From Epiperipatus broadwayi (taxonomy: Eukaryota > Onychophora > Udeonychophora > Euonychophora > Peripatidae): 64,000 bases of DNA. Under the pieces are notes generated by a model, which saw only the letters and a program-made list of their open reading frames with translations, had not been told where the DNA came from and did not search any database. Both the position numbers and the translations under genes were made by a program. The DNA lies in contig JAQFVV010006221.1 of NCBI GenBank assembly GCA_028023455.1, positions 4,667,166 through 4,731,165 on the forward strand. Reading direction: 5' to 3'. Below, one piece after another: positions 1 to 12,836 of the stretch (position 1 is the first letter of the stretch; each line of letters opens with the position of its first letter).

Positions 1-603
1 TCTGCGCAGTATTTAAATTGTAACTATATATGTGATGTGACTTCTCCTTAAGCGAAATCAGGAATCTCTCAGCAACTATGCCCAGAGAAACCTGTTAGCC
101 ACTTTATCTTATATAGATCAAACCTCCACACCAGCGCCCTTAGATCTTAAAACTGCAAAAGTTCTCCCCAAAGCCACAAGATAAAGTCATTAAGGAAATA
201 AGAGCAGTCTTTTATTTCCGAACTCAAATGGTAATTTATGAGCCAATCAGAAGTAAGAGTATGAATATATAAATCATTCATTTTAAATCCATTTCTTATT
301 TTAATATTCTTATTAGCACTTCTAAAATATTAACATTTACTTTGTGCCAATATTAAATTATATAATACATTATTTCAGAAGTGCCAATAAGAATATGAAA
401 ATAAAAAATGGATTTAAAGTGAATGATTTCTATATTCACCCTCTTACTTCTAAACAGTAAAGATTGGTTCATAAATTACCATTTGAGTTCGGAAATAAGA
501 CGGCCACTTTTATTTCCTTAAAGATTTTATCTAGTGATTGGGGTAAGAGTATCCTTCCCAGTTTTAAGATCTTGTTTAGTAGTGCTGGTGTGGAGGTTTG
601 ATT
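1..603. repeat. Foldback repeat D, first hairpin, cut by window edge
   Basis: Inverted repeat with arms of about 235 bp (116-350 and 366-603) around a short centre near 358. The left arm begins at 'aacctccacaccagcg' and the right arm ends at 'ggtgtggaggtttgatt'. Bases 30-105 hold a different dispersed segment containing 'ctcagcaactatgcccag', seen again near 30530 and 30890. The same arm recurs at 3537-3770 and 3960-4200, so the first 4.2 kb contain at least four copies. No coding function seen. Confidence 0.75.
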
Positions 604-3600
604 ACTTTCTATATAACTGCTATTTGATAAATAAGAATATCTCGAGTATATCAATCTTTATTTTTATTTCAATTTTTTAATGGGAAAATATAACTTTTTT
701 ATATTCAATTCTAACACATACAAGATAAATATTTAAAGTAATATTTTTTATTATTTTTGCTATATATTTTTTTGTAAGTGTTCATTTATAAATATTCATT
801 ACAAGAAGAAAAAATGAATATTTTATAACTCATCCCAAATAAAAACAATAAAAATTTATTTGATCTGAAAAAAAAAAGCAGGATAAATAAAGATATCATG
901 CTCAAATAACTATTGACCTGCAGCAGCAAGCAGTTCCAATGGTACTGATTATGTGCATTGATAAAAGCTAATGAATTTAGGTGGAACTTGCTGAAATATG
1001 TTTCTGGCACTGCCATAATTAACAGCTTCTTTGAATAAAATCCCATAATTCTTTTTGAAAATACGTTGATTGGCTGTATTTACATAATAATTATGCAAAA
1101 TAGTGAATGTTTCTTATATTACTGATATTTTCAAGCACAAATTTAATAATTTTTTCCCCTGGGGGTGCTGCAATGCCACAGTGCTTAGAGACCAGCTCCA
1201 CTGGAAATTATGTTAAAGGAGTGCAGTGGCAATCTACCACTGTCAATAATCAAATGATATTAAATGGTCATAATAATCTAATTAATTCAATTCACTTTGG
1301 AAAGAAATTTCAATATTCATTAAAACAGTTTAAAAAACAAAAGTTAAAATAACTATGCTATGTGAAGTTTTTCCAGTTCAGTGCTAAAATAAGCATAGTG
1401 AAGATTTTACAGATTTTTTTCCCTTTTTACTCTCTAAGCATGGCTAAAATACTTTGTTACCAAGCAATAGTCAGATGTCTAGTTAGGATGACTATGAATA
1501 AAACATAATAATAATAATTGAATAACTATTGCTTATGAATTCCTAAAAAGTTTGAGCACTAGAAGTAATAGAACTGAAATCAATACAAGAACCTTATTCT
1601 TTAGTCAAATTAAACAATGCAGGTTGCTAGGATTCTCAGCTATCCAGGGGAAAAGTTTCAATTTACATTTGGCTTAAAATTCAGAAAGTTAAAACATTTC
1701 TATATTAAATATACTGCACAGTTAATGAGAAAATATATAAAAGCATTTATTATTAACACTCATAAAAAGCACATGCAGAATAGCTTGAAAAGGCTGATCT
1801 TTAATATAAAATTTCTATATATTGACATATATAATATTTCATATCACCTCAAACATTAAGAAATTTTCAGCTATGCCTTCTGTCAAATAAACTTTTAGTG
1901 TCCACATCTTAAAACAGCTAATTCAAAAAGATACTTCAAATGTTAAGAAATTGCTCTGTGTGAAATAAACATTTAGAATCCACACCTCAAAACAGCCAAT
2001 TCCAAAAGGTATCTTTTTGAATTAGCTGTTTTGAGATATGGATTGCAAACATTTATTTCACACAGAACAATTTCTTAACATTTGAGATATCTTTTTGAAT
2101 TAGCTGTTTAAGATGTAGAGTCTAAAAGTTTATTTCACAGAGGGCATAGCTGAAAATTTTTTAATGTTTGAGGTGATATGAAATATTGGTAGTTGTAACT
2201 TACGCCACATGTGGCCGCTGGTCGACATTGCAGTACCATCAACAAGCTGCAAGAAGCATGCAAATGATAAATTTCTATTCAAAAATGGCTGAAATCATCG
2301 ATGGAAAAAAAAAAATTAAAAAAATCGCTGAAATCATCGATGGAAAAAACCCACTGAAATCATAATAAAAAAAGCCTAAATATTATATATGTCAATATAT
2401 AGAAATTTTATATATTTTCTCATAATCTGTGCAGTATATTTAATACAGAAATGTTTTATCTTTCTGAATTTTAAGCCAAATGTAAATCGAAACTTTTTCC
2501 CTGGATAACTGAGAATCTTAGCAACATGTATTGTTTAATTTGACTCTAGAGAGTAAGGTTCTTGTATTAATTTCAGTTCAATCACTTCCAGTGCTCAAAC
2601 TCCTTAGGAATTCATAAGCAATAGTTATTCAGTTATTATTATTGTTTTATTCATAGTCATTCTAATTAGACATCTGATTGTTTGGTAACAAAGTATTTTA
2701 GCCATGCTTAGAGAGTAAAAAAGGAAAAAATCTGTAAAATCTTCACTATATTTATGTTTTATCACTGAGCTGGAAAAACTTCACACAGCACGGCTATTTT
2801 AACTTTTGCTTTTTTAACTATTTTAATGAATATTGAAATTTCTTTCCAAAGTAGATTAAGTTATTATGACCATTTAATGTCATTTGATTATTGACAGTGG
2901 TAGATTGCCACTGCACTCCTTTAACATAATTTCCAGTGGAGTTGGTCCATAAGCACTGTGGCACCCCCAGAAAAAACTATTAAATTTGTGCTTGAAAATG
3001 TCAATAATATAAGAAACAGTCACTATTTTGCATAATTATGTAAATGCAGCTAATTAAACTGTTTTCAAAAAGAATTATGGTATTTTAAGCATGCTTGAGA
3101 CTATTCTATTCAAAGATGCTCTTAATTATCTGCAGTACCAGAAACATATTCCAGCAAGTTCCATTTGCTTTTATCCATGTGAATAATTGATAGTATTGGA
3201 GCTGCTTGTTGCTGCAGGGCAACAGCTATTTGAGCATGATATGTTTGTCTATCCTGGTTTTTCTTTAGAGCGAATAAATTTATGTTTTTCTTTAAGATGA
3301 GCAATAAAATAGGTTTTTTTCTTCTTGTAATTAATGTTTGTGAATGAACATATAAATATTTATTACAGAAAAAATAATAAAAGAAATATTATTTTAAATA
3401 TTTATCACATAGGTGTTGATGTTGAATATAAAAAAAGTTATGTTTTCCCAATTGTTATTACATGAAAAAATTGAAATAAAAAATAAAGGTCGATCTACTC
3501 AAGATATTATTTATCAAATAGGAGTTATATAAAAGGTAATCAAACCTCCACACCAGCCCGTTAAACAAGATCTTAAAACGAGGAAGATACTCTCGCCCCA

Positions 3601-3770
3601 GTCACAAGATCAAGTCTTTAAGAAATAAGAGCAATCAATTTCTTTGCGATCTCAAATGGTAATAGCCAATCTTTAGTGTCTAGAAGTAAGAGCATGAATA
3701 TATAAATCGTTCACTTTAAATCCATTTCTTATTTTAATATTCTTATTAGCACTTCTGAAATATTTATATT
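366..3770. repeat. Giant inverted repeat (foldback), arms about 1.6 kb
   Basis: Sequence from about 366 to 2005 reappears reverse-complemented from about 2010 to 3770. Checkpoints: 603-640 pairs with 3507-3540; 880-1030 pairs with 3122-3250; 1140-1290 pairs with 2870-2990; 1617-1700 pairs with 2440-2530; 1840-1890 pairs with 2130-2180. The innermost 1925-2115 region contains a further, shorter palindrome. Arm identity is high but imperfect. Small open frames inside are mirrored non-coding sequence. The right arm is interrupted by an insertion at 2188-2377. I do not recognise the family and see no transposase. Confidence 0.8.
2188..2377 (+). mobile_element. Short retroposed insertion with 7-bp TSD
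   Basis: This 190-bp block is absent from the matching left arm of the giant foldback. It is flanked on both sides by AAATATT (2181-2187 and 2378-2384). It has a more GC-rich head ('ccacatgtggccgctgg') and a tail in which 'ctgaaatcatcgatgg' is repeated, separated by A-runs. This layout fits a SINE-like insert with a repetitive 3' tail. No clear pol III A and B boxes were found, so the family is unknown. Confidence 0.55.
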
Positions 3771-4255
3771 TACTTTGTGCCAACATTAGACATTATTAAA
3801 TTATGTAATACTCTGTAAGTTTTACAAGCGGCAGTGTTTAAATTGTAACTACGTGGAATGCAATCAAAGCTACACACCAGCGCCGTTAAACGTTTATCTT
3901 AAAACTGAGCTTGTAAATTTATACAGTATTACATAATTTAATATTGGCACAAAGTAAATATAAATATTTCAGAAGTGTTGGTAAGAAAATTAAAATAAGA
4001 AATGGATTATTTATATATTCACACTCTTACTTCTAGACACTTAAGATTGGCTCATAAATTACCACTTGAATTCGGAAATAAGATTGCCGCTCTTATTTCC
4101 TTAAGTACTTTGTCTTGTGACTGGGACAGAGTACAGTATACGTGTAGTTTTAAGATCTTGTTTAACGGCGCTAGTTGGAGGTTTGATTACCTTCTATATA
4201 GTTACAATTTAAACACTGCGCTTGTAAAATTTATAGAATATTACAAATAGCAGTT
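3771..4255. repeat. Further foldback D arms, end of the 5' palindrome complex
   Basis: Contains another hairpin: 3825-3960 against 3900-4250. The outer motif 'gtttaaattgtaact' (3837) matches the reverse complement 'agttacaatttaaac' (4199) and the start of the window. The 4002-4250 reading frame lies entirely in repeat arm and is not a gene. The complex ends near 4250. Confidence 0.65.
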
Positions 4256-5900
4256 AATAAAATCCAAATGCACATGAGACCTTTTAACAATAATTGGTAT
4301 GGGAAAATAAAGTGTTTGTGTGATTGCGAAATTAGAAATGTTCTGTTTTGTTTTTCTTGCTTAGCAATATTGTAATAAAACACTCCTGCTTAAAAATTTC
4401 GTGGGCCGCACTGAATACTATTTTAATACTTAGAGCTGCACCAAAAAACTTAAGTAAAATTGTATCTTTGTTTATGTACAGTACATATATATATATAACA
4501 TTTTAATTAACTGGGAGTGGAGGTAGTTGCTTTAGATAAACGAACCTATTAATAACTAATGAGATGTAATGTAACACTCCACAAACCATTAGGAGATAAT
4601 AGTGGTCAATAAGGCTGACTTTTCAATAAGAAAAACTGTATTTATCTTTTTATTTTTTTCAAACTTTGTTTCTAAAAATATATATATTTCTTTTCCCATT
4701 AAATCCTCTAAATTACTAATGCAATAAAATATTTTCACTAAATAATTTCAAAAAATAATGAATATACTATAATACTAATTTTACCATATGTTAATGTACG
4801 TCAACTTTATATGATCATTTGCTACGTCTCTTTCAAATTATGACGAATTTCACGTGGTAAACTTAAAATAGACTACAAAATGATAGCTGTAAGAGAAATA
4901 AATTTGTACAATGCATATATAACCCAAATATTATACTTTATATTAAAGTACAATGCAGATATAACAAAAAGCTTTATATGTATTCATCGCTATTTATTTC
5001 TGTTTGAACTCTCACTTTGGTGCGTAAACGTAATAATTGCGGACAAAAGTTTGATACATTTGTAATTTCTAATATCTATTAATATTGCCCATCTAAGCAA
5101 TTATTCACTTGATTTTTTTTAAAGTTATCTTAAATTGAAATGTTACATGACTTTCTTAGCTTACATTATACCATCTGCATTCACTGTTATTTTATTCTGA
5201 AAATATCCGAGCATTAATAACCATGCTTACATTAACGGCTAGTGTTGAGTAAGGTAGTGGATTACTGTTATTAATGTTAAGGTGAGGTAGAATTCTTATG
5301 ATGCTTTGTTTTGGTGTATGTAAAGGTCATTCAAACTTAAATAATCCGTGAGCTGCATCAAAATATTAAATACAATACAAATATAAAATTATTGAAGAGT
5401 CCTACTGTATATTAGTAGGCATTTAATAAATGTTATAAAAAAAGTATATTTGTAAAAGTTTTATTGAAATAATAGATAAAATACAATAATCGTTTATAAA
5501 AAGAAAGATTATTGGTTAGTAGTAGAAATAAAAATGTAATCAGAATTTGATTAGAATGGATATTTTTTTCATTTGGAACAATTAAAACCACTAGGCAGGC
5601 TGAAACAACTCTTATTGTGGACTACATGCAGGCAGTGTTTTTGAATAGCTCTGGTGTATACTGTCCTTTTGTCAAAGGGTTGTGTTTTCAGTTAATATAT
5701 TATTACAGTAAAACCATATAGTTCATAATCTACTGTATGTAACTGAACAGGCATATGGTCTTGGGTTCAAAACATTAGCATTAAAAATTCAAATCAGTCT
5801 TGAATACTATAACAAGAGTAAAGATTGTTGTGTGAGTAGATGTAATTTAGCATTCATCAGTGATGAAGAGCATTAGCCAGAAACTAATCTGCAGATCTAA
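4256..5900. other. AT-rich stretch, nothing recognised
   Basis: Low-complexity AT-rich DNA with a short (AT)n run near 4483. No ORF, splice-bounded exon, RNA gene or inverted repeat that I can support. Confidence 0.5.
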
Positions 5901-7600
5901 TTGGCGCTCATTCCTATTGTCCATACATTAAAAAAAGATCCATTGTAAATTTATGCAAGATCAACTCTATCTCAAATCGTCAACATTCCTATTTTATCAA
6001 AAGATGTTCTCCTTCCTGGCACCAATATTGACAAGAAAATTCTTGAGCAACTATAATCTCGTGTAAAAGTAGCCAATTAATATTTACCAATATCCATTAC
6101 AATACACAATCTCCTCATAAAATTTTATTATAAAGCAACAAATACATCAAGAAACCATGGACTTTGAAACACACACTTTTCTAGCTGCAGATCTTATCCC
6201 AGCTAATGTCTAAAGGCAGTTTGACTAAATCATAATTTCTATTTTACTTAAATGCTACCATCAACTCTGCCCAAGCAATCTCAACATTTCCAACTTCTAT
6301 TAACATATTTTATCCAGAAAAAAAAAAAATCAAATACAGTATATTTCTCTGTAAACTTGCAGCTTATTACACTTGGAAGATATTGTTTAAAAACTGAAAA
6401 AACTTATTCTGCCAAAACTATCAACTTCACATTATGCAGTAAAAAATTGTCATGCCTCTCGAGCTATTTTTTTAGTACAAGAATCAATCTTGTTAGCCAA
6501 AGAAAACAATTTTACACAATATGTTGCATGCCAAGTTGACTTTAAGGCCGCTTTTCATCTAGTCAATTGGGAATATCTTTTTACTGCTCTACACAAATAT
6601 CTGTCTAAACACAATAATCTGATGATCACCATCCAGAACTATCTTACTAATAGATTAATTAAACTGAAAAATCATGAGATTGTCGACATTTTTTGAATAG
6701 TTGTGGCATTCCACAAGGCTCACCACTTGTGCCATTGCTATTTGCAATTTATATAGATCCTCTGATTAAGAAAATTGAACAATGCCCTGAAGGTCTTTTC
6801 ATTTTTCATCTTGTAACTACCATCCAAGCCATATCTTTTGTTGATAATCTTCAGAGATCTCTAAATCATTCTCAATATTTTAAACAAATTCCAAACATCA
6901 CTGATTTCACAATATAAGTTTGCAAGTCATCTTTGTGGCAACTGTCTACAGAACTACCATTTGACTTATGGTTAACCTCCATCCTTTCTCAGCATCCCAG
7001 TTAATCTGTCTAAAATGCAATTAATTCATCATTTAAACGGTCTCATCATAAACACCTTCAGTATGAAAATGACTGCATTTACTCAAAAATACTGCTTTCC
7101 ATTGTGAAAGTTCATGTAATGAATGTTATTCTTGGCAGAATATCTACTGTAGTCCATGGATGTGTGTTTTTTTTTATAAAACCTACTGTAAACTACTATC
7201 TATAATAAAAGTATACACCTGGGGTTCATCTTCATATCTCCTACCCATCAGAACAGCAATGCAAAGGAGGACTCAATTTTATATGTCCCAAATCTTTTGC
7301 AACCTATATTTGGGCCAAAATGTATATTGTGACACTTATTAACCCAAATACTTAGTGCCATCCCATCGCTAATACCATTGTTTGTTTCAAATTTTATATG
7401 TCGAACATTTCCTTTTTATAGATCACGCTGATCTATTAGAACAGTATAACATCAAATCTCTTGTTGGCAGCATATCATTTAAAGATTTAAATAAGATGAC
7501 TTATTCATCTAGACATTTATGGACAATCCTGCCAATTGCCAAGACTCTAACCAAGCTCCAGAACCTTGATGCTCCTCAATCATAGTTGAAAATTCTTTTT
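5900..7600 (+). pseudogene. Decayed non-LTR retrotransposon, reverse transcriptase region
   Basis: Several short frames together resemble a LINE reverse transcriptase. At 6490-6696 there is an 'acquired-D' block (VDFKAAFHLVNWEYL) followed by a palm helix and 'YLTNRLIKLKN'. At 6693-6917, in another frame, comes the diagnostic GIPQGSPLVPLLFAIYI. The catalytic F/Y-A-D-D has decayed to FVDN (near 6835), so the enzyme would be dead. A frameshift lies at about 6693 and stops interrupt the rest. The frame at 7382-7585 may be the C-terminal part. The PQGS-L-P-LLF block differs from the RTE copies elsewhere in the window (RQGDSISPKLF), so this is a separate clade, perhaps CR1/I/Jockey-like. Ends are approximate. 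Confidence 0.65.
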
Positions 7601-9425
7601 TAATTTATAACAGGATGCAATTCCAACCAAAATGTTTCTTAATAACCTATTCAAGTTAAATCTTGAATCTACATCTTTTGTGCAATAATTATCCAGAGGA
7701 AATGCTACACATTTTTCAAACATGCACATACTTCCCATCTCTAGGCCTATTCATGTTTAACAAGCATACAACAACTTTAAAAATATATAAATTACTTTCA
7801 GCCTTATAATGCATCTATAATTATTCACACTAAGAACCATATGTTTTGCATGCTGTTTCATAATGTTTGACAATAAGAAGTAAAATGTACTCAAAAGAAA
7901 TAAGGAATGGTTCAATTCATATCTATACTCTCAAATTTTTATCCAAGAACATCATGACTAAAACTTGGCAATCGACAATCTATCTTAGTTGTGCTCTCTC
8001 ATAGTTTAAACCTTTATTACCATTAATACTTCCCCATCAGATTTTACTTCAGAAAATAAATATCTGAACTCTTCTTCAGTTTAGTCATCATGTTATTAAA
8101 ATATGACACTCTACAAATTTGAATTACGTCACTGATATTAAACAACTTATCTTACCATTATGATTATGGTATTATCAATTTTTGCTTATTTAACGAATTT
8201 ATTATATTGCAAATTTATAAATATTTGTATATCGTTTGTTATTAAGAAAGTTTTATACAAAAAAAATGTAGAAAAATATGAATATTAAAAGAAATAAAGA
8301 GGTATAGCGTTAATTATTCCTATTAAAGCAGTTTAATGGAAGATATATAATCTTTATTTTCAAAGCCAATTTTGAATTATAGCTAATATATCCTTGAAAA
8401 AAAAAAGTTATTTACTAATTTCATTGAAATGATTACTTAACTTACATTGTGTCTTACAATATGAATAAATATTTTATCTTACTATTATAAAATAGTGATC
8501 ATTCTTTTCTATCCCCGTGTATATTGGCTTCTTTATTAATGGTTACTTCAAAAAACAAGCCATTGTAAGAAAAACAAAAATATTTATTTAATATTTTAAT
8601 AAACAGAACAATAAAAATGATGATTGTAATAATAATTATAAGCATAAATCAAAATTCATACAATTTAACATTATTTCCTTCCTGTCTTCTAATCGTTTTA
8701 TAATTAGTAAAAACATCATCTCGTTGATGCCATTTTTAAAACTTATTCTTCATAAAAATATTTTACAAGCTTTTCCAATTTTTTTTAATAATGTCTACAC
8801 TAAGTAGTGTAGTAGGTAACAAATGATTGTGCATAACTGCATATGAGAAAATGTCTAAACCATTTATGTATTTTATTTTAACACATTGGATGAATAGGAA
8901 GATTTGACTAATAAGTTAACCATAAACAATGAGGCTATTAGATCAGAAAACATGGTACTTAGAAAGAATTAAGTTTGTTTGTTTTTTCTTTTACAGTACT
9001 AGTTGATGATATTAGTATGTGGAAAAAACTGTAAGCTGCACTAATAAAACTGACAGTCTACAGAATATGATTTAAGATAGATGTAGAAGAAATAGAAATG
9101 TTTACACCTTAACATAAGATAAAATATTATCAAATATAAAGGATTAGACTGGATAATTTTAAATATAAAATAATGCAGCAAAAATTGTCATTCGAATATA
9201 ATTGTTTGAATATCAACTTCAATTTGAATTTCGAAATACCTGTTCAACATTATATAAACAAACTATAAAGTATTTTATTGATGATTAGAAAATGGGATTC
9301 CAAAAATGAAATTGAAAAGGCAAATCAGAAAGGAAGTAACTTAAAAGGAGAGGTAAAGAAATAAATGGCAAATGATTCAACGATCATTTTTATTTCCAAC
9401 TTATTTTTAAACAATCAAGGTACTT
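7601..9425. other. AT-rich stretch, nothing recognised
   Basis: No supported gene, exon or structured repeat. The first few hundred bases may be untranslated or 3' remnants of the preceding LINE. Confidence 0.45.
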
Positions 9426-9821
9426 GTATTTTTATATAGGACTATTTCCATCATCTAATATGTGTGTTGAATGTCTTTAGAAAAGTTTTAATTTTAGTTA
9501 AATATACCAAATGCATTCAACTGTTAGTAATATCACAGCAAACAAGTTAGTATATGCACCAACTGTTAGTATACTAACCTGTTTGCTTTGTTGTGATATT
9601 ACTAACAGTTAGTGCATATACTAATGTTTGCTGCGATATTACTAACAGTTGGTGCATATACTAACCTGTTTGCTGTGATATTACTAACAGTTGAATGCAT
9701 TTAGAATATTTAACTAAAATTAAACTTTTCTAAAGACATTCAACACACATATTAGATGATGGAAATAGTCCAATATAAAAATACAGCTAGAACACCATCA
9801 TCACAAACCTTCAGAAAAACC
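9426..9821. mobile_element. Foldback element E, copy 1
   Basis: Arms starting at 'gtatttttatatagg' (9426) and ending at the mirrored 'aatataaaaatac' (9784). The centre has several alternating copies of 'gatattactaacagttg' and its complement, giving a multi-hairpin core. A non-palindromic tail 'caccatcatcacaaacc' follows, exactly as in copy 2 (56918-57180). Flanks 'caaggtactt' and 'caaagtactt' are near-identical and probably a TSD. Confidence 0.7.
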
Positions 9822-10599
9822 AAAGTACTTATCTTTAAAAATAAGCATCCCTAGATGAAACACCAAAAAATCAACACTTTCTTTATGGCAGAAAATGAAA
9901 TAATTCAGTTATCGTGATTTAAAGGCCTGTTGTAAAACAGTTCAAATATTATTCAAATGAAAGCTTGAATGAAAGTAAAAAAGATTAACAAAATTATGCC
10001 TAGTATATAAAGAATTAAAAAAATAAATTTAAAAAAAAAAAAAAAAAGGAAAAAAAATGTTTTTCAGAGATATGAGATAAAAAAAAAAAGTTATACCCAT
10101 AAATATATTTTGAAGATTGCTTCAAAACTAACTATAAATAATCTAACATATTTCACAGAATGTGAATACATTACTAAGACAATTTACAAGCAAGAACCTG
10201 AAAAAAGCATTTTAAATAAACCTGTAAATGAGATCCATCTTTTGTTACAATATCAATCTATTTTGTCATACCAAAGGTATCCCATAAAACAGATTTATAT
10301 TCTTACTGTTATGTGTTCGATAAGCCTTAAAATTTATTAGCATGTAATTTAGCACAGATGAATGTAGTATATAAAAAGTTTACTATGAATATTTTAACAA
10401 TTAAGACACTTTTGATGTGATTAATCGTACAGAGATATCTTTAATAAACAACAGTTAGCTTTAAAATTATTGCCATAAAAAGCTAAAACTGACAAAACTG
10501 TGTGAGAGTTATAAAATAATTGCAACAACATCAAACTAATTAACATTAATGAAATAATGCTCAATATGTTCGTTAACATCATATATATATATAATTGAT
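9822..10599. other. AT-rich stretch with A-runs
   Basis: Long A-runs around 10015-10090. No gene supported. Confidence 0.45.
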
Positions 10600-11485
10600 T
10601 TATATTCCATACATTGAGAAGGGTATAAGACAAGGTGACTCCATATCTCCAAAATTGTTTATAGCAGTGCGGCAAGAAGTATTTTGTGGATTAAAATGGG
10701 AAACTAAAGGAGTGAAAGTAAATGGAGATTATTTAAGTCATTTAGATTTCGCAGATGATGTAGTTGTTTTTGCAAATAATGCTTCAGAGCTGCAGGAAAT
10801 GTTGCAGGAGTTATCAGATGAAAGTAGAACTAAAGATAAATGTAAAAAAGACTAAAGTAATGTTTAATTGATTTGCTCAAAATATGAAAATAAAGATTAT
10901 GATGAATTAGAAAAAGTTAACAGTTACAAATACCTTGGTTAGATTATTAAAACAGATGGAAACATAATGGATGAAATTAATCATAGAATTAAACTTGTTT
11001 GGAGTGCTTTTGGTAGAAATAACTTGATACTAAAAGGAAATATACTTATGTGTTTGAAAAAAAGTTTTTAACAAATGTGTTTTACCCGTTCTTAGCTATG
11101 GATCTGAGACTTGAACACTTAATAGAAGAGCAATACAGAGACTTCAGACCACTCAAGAAGTATGGAGAGATGCATGTTGGGAGTAACAAGAAGGGTAAGA
11201 GAACAAACAGGTGTTACTGACCCCATTGAAAAAATTTAAAAGATTGAAATGGAGTTGGGCTGGACATACTGCTAGAAGAGATGATAATAGATGGACAATT
11301 GAAATCTTAAACTGGATTCCAAGAGATTGTAAAAGACCCAGAAAGAGACATGTAAGATGGATGGATGAAATAAGAGTGTGCAGGGGTGATGTGGATAAGA
11401 GAAGCTAAAGATCGGAGAAGATGAATTGAACTTGGAGAGACCTTCATCTTGCAGTAGATTGATAATGTTTGATGATGATGATGTC
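10600..11485 (+). pseudogene. RTE-type LINE fragment, 3' half
   Basis: 5'-truncated copy of a non-LTR retrotransposon. The 10595-10855 frame carries RT motifs 'GIRQGDSISPKLF' and the catalytic block 'HLDFADDVVVFA', so the FADD residues are intact here. Downstream the frame is broken by stops, but 'SWAGHTARRDDNRW' and 'RWMDEIRV' (11211-11408) are the conserved C-terminal RTE sequence. It ends in a GATGATGATG tail at about 11473-11483, typical for RTE elements. Longer and older copies lie at 33930-36662 and 46560-48330. Not functional. Confidence 0.85.
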
Positions 11486-12379
11486 TACAAAAAAGTCTAA
11501 TCAGTATATACAAGTTATGAAAAAAACTCTTACCTCGAGCTTATTTTAAATTTTATATAACACTGATCAAAATCTTTTATAAAACAACAACAATAATTTG
11601 TGACTAATTTCATAAAAATATAAGGAAAAAAAATGAGGCTTGTATAAAACAAAATAAATCATAATCAAATTCACTCCTATGCATCTCAATGAATAATGTC
11701 TTAATATTGCAAAAAGTCAAAATATTCAAAATTCTTGAGGTATAATTCTTTTTTAAAAAATGTGTGAAAATGTACGAAATTCTTTGGGTATAATATAAGA
11801 TTTTGTATAATTTGTTAAGATTTAATAATAATAACAACGCATTACTAAAGTAAATAAGATTTAACAAGTCAGACAATTTTGCAATAAAATCTATTTAATG
11901 TACCAGTTTTACTCAATACACAAAATAAAACAAATAAAAAAAAATCTTTATAAACAAATATAAGTCCAATCATAAATAAATAAAAATGTACAGCCACAAA
12001 ACTGAACCGTCTATATAACAGATAATACAAGAAATTATTTCTAATATCTATACAACATAATAATTGCAGAATTAAAACTTTTTAATGGCATCATGAAAAT
12101 CTTACAGATTTCAGTTTGCAGTAGAAGAGAAACAAAAAAACATATTACAAAAAAATGTATAAAACAATGTACAATACATGAACAAAAATAAATTAAGCTA
12201 GGATTATATGCAATTAAATTATGTATCACTTTAAAATCATTTTGTCTTCTAATCTTAATTTTTTTTTTCATGACTTGTGATTAAAAAAAAAAATCCACTG
12301 CACACCTCGATTGATGATGATTATAAGAACAGATATTAATTTTATATACTACATTACATATACATTTTATGATTGCTTA
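11486..12379. other. AT-rich stretch, nothing recognised
   Basis: The frames at 11610-11876 and 12041-12271 are AT-rich, Leu/Ile/Phe/Lys-rich chance translations. No splice-bounded exon seen. Confidence 0.45.
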
Positions 12380-12715
12380 TACAAGTGTATTACATTTACA
12401 AAACTCGCAAACGAGAGGCTTTGTAAACAATGAGCATTGTCAATTGCTCAACAAGCTTTGTGATAAATGCTTTAGCCAGAGAAAGCATTTAAAATATGTC
12501 AGGAACTCCCTCTCTACGGTTTCCTGCTTTGGCACTCCTTAGAGAGACGCTAGGAGTGCCAAAGCCCGAAACCATAGTCAGAGGTTGGGGGGGGGGGGTT
12601 TCCTGACAGAGATTTTAAATGCTTTCTCTGGCTAAGCATTTATCACACAGCTTGTTGAGCAATTGGTAATGCTCATTGTTTATATCTTACAAATTTAAGA
12701 GAATTGGGTCATGTG
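12380..12715. mobile_element. Foldback element C with hammerhead-type core, copy 1
   Basis: Inverted repeat: 12420-12545 pairs with 12545-12690 ('aatgagcattg', 'caattgctcaac', 'gataaatgcttt' mirrored by 'ttgttgagcaattgg' and 'aatgctcattg'). The centre contains 'agtgccaaagc' twice in opposite orientation. That sequence is stem II of a hammerhead ribozyme (compare 31600-31660); here both copies have lost core bases. Related copies: 30480-31090, 31496-31715, 49432-49560 and 60645-61035. Confidence 0.7.
12541..12600 (+). ncRNA. Degenerate hammerhead ribozyme (family C)
   Basis: Retains GUGC-CAAA-GCCC (stem II with one mismatch) followed by GAAA and 'CCATAGTC'. The first core box, expected CUGAGGA, reads CUAGGA with a base missing, and stem III has changed. 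Predicted inactive. The opposite strand over 12505-12550 holds a second, also decayed, copy. Confidence 0.5.
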
Positions 12716-12744
12716 ATTTATGACTATTTTTTTATAGAAGCTTT

Positions 12745-12836
12745 ATAGTTTGGAGTAGTTGGTAGAACGTTTGACTTTGCAACATGAATTCTGGTGTTCA
12801 GATGTTTTATGAATAAAGCCATGAGCCTTTTTTTTT
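12745..12836 (+). repeat. Degenerate tRNA-like SINE or tRNA relic
   Basis: 'TAGTTGGTAGAACG' resembles a tRNA D-arm/A box (TAGCTCAGTTGGTAGAGCG type). About 35 bases later 'GTGTTCAGAT' resembles a weak B box. A T-run follows at about 12827. No intact acceptor stem was found. It could be a decayed tRNA or a tRNA-derived SINE head. Confidence 0.35.

Noticed and set aside
1107-1352. 81-codon frame in the left arm of the giant foldback
   Set aside because: The same sequence occurs inverted near 2800-3020 with changes that do not respect the frame.
9750-9784. Hammerhead-like 'gatgatggaaatagtcc' in foldback E
   Set aside because: There is no room for stem II between GAUGA and GAAA, so the core cannot form in these copies.
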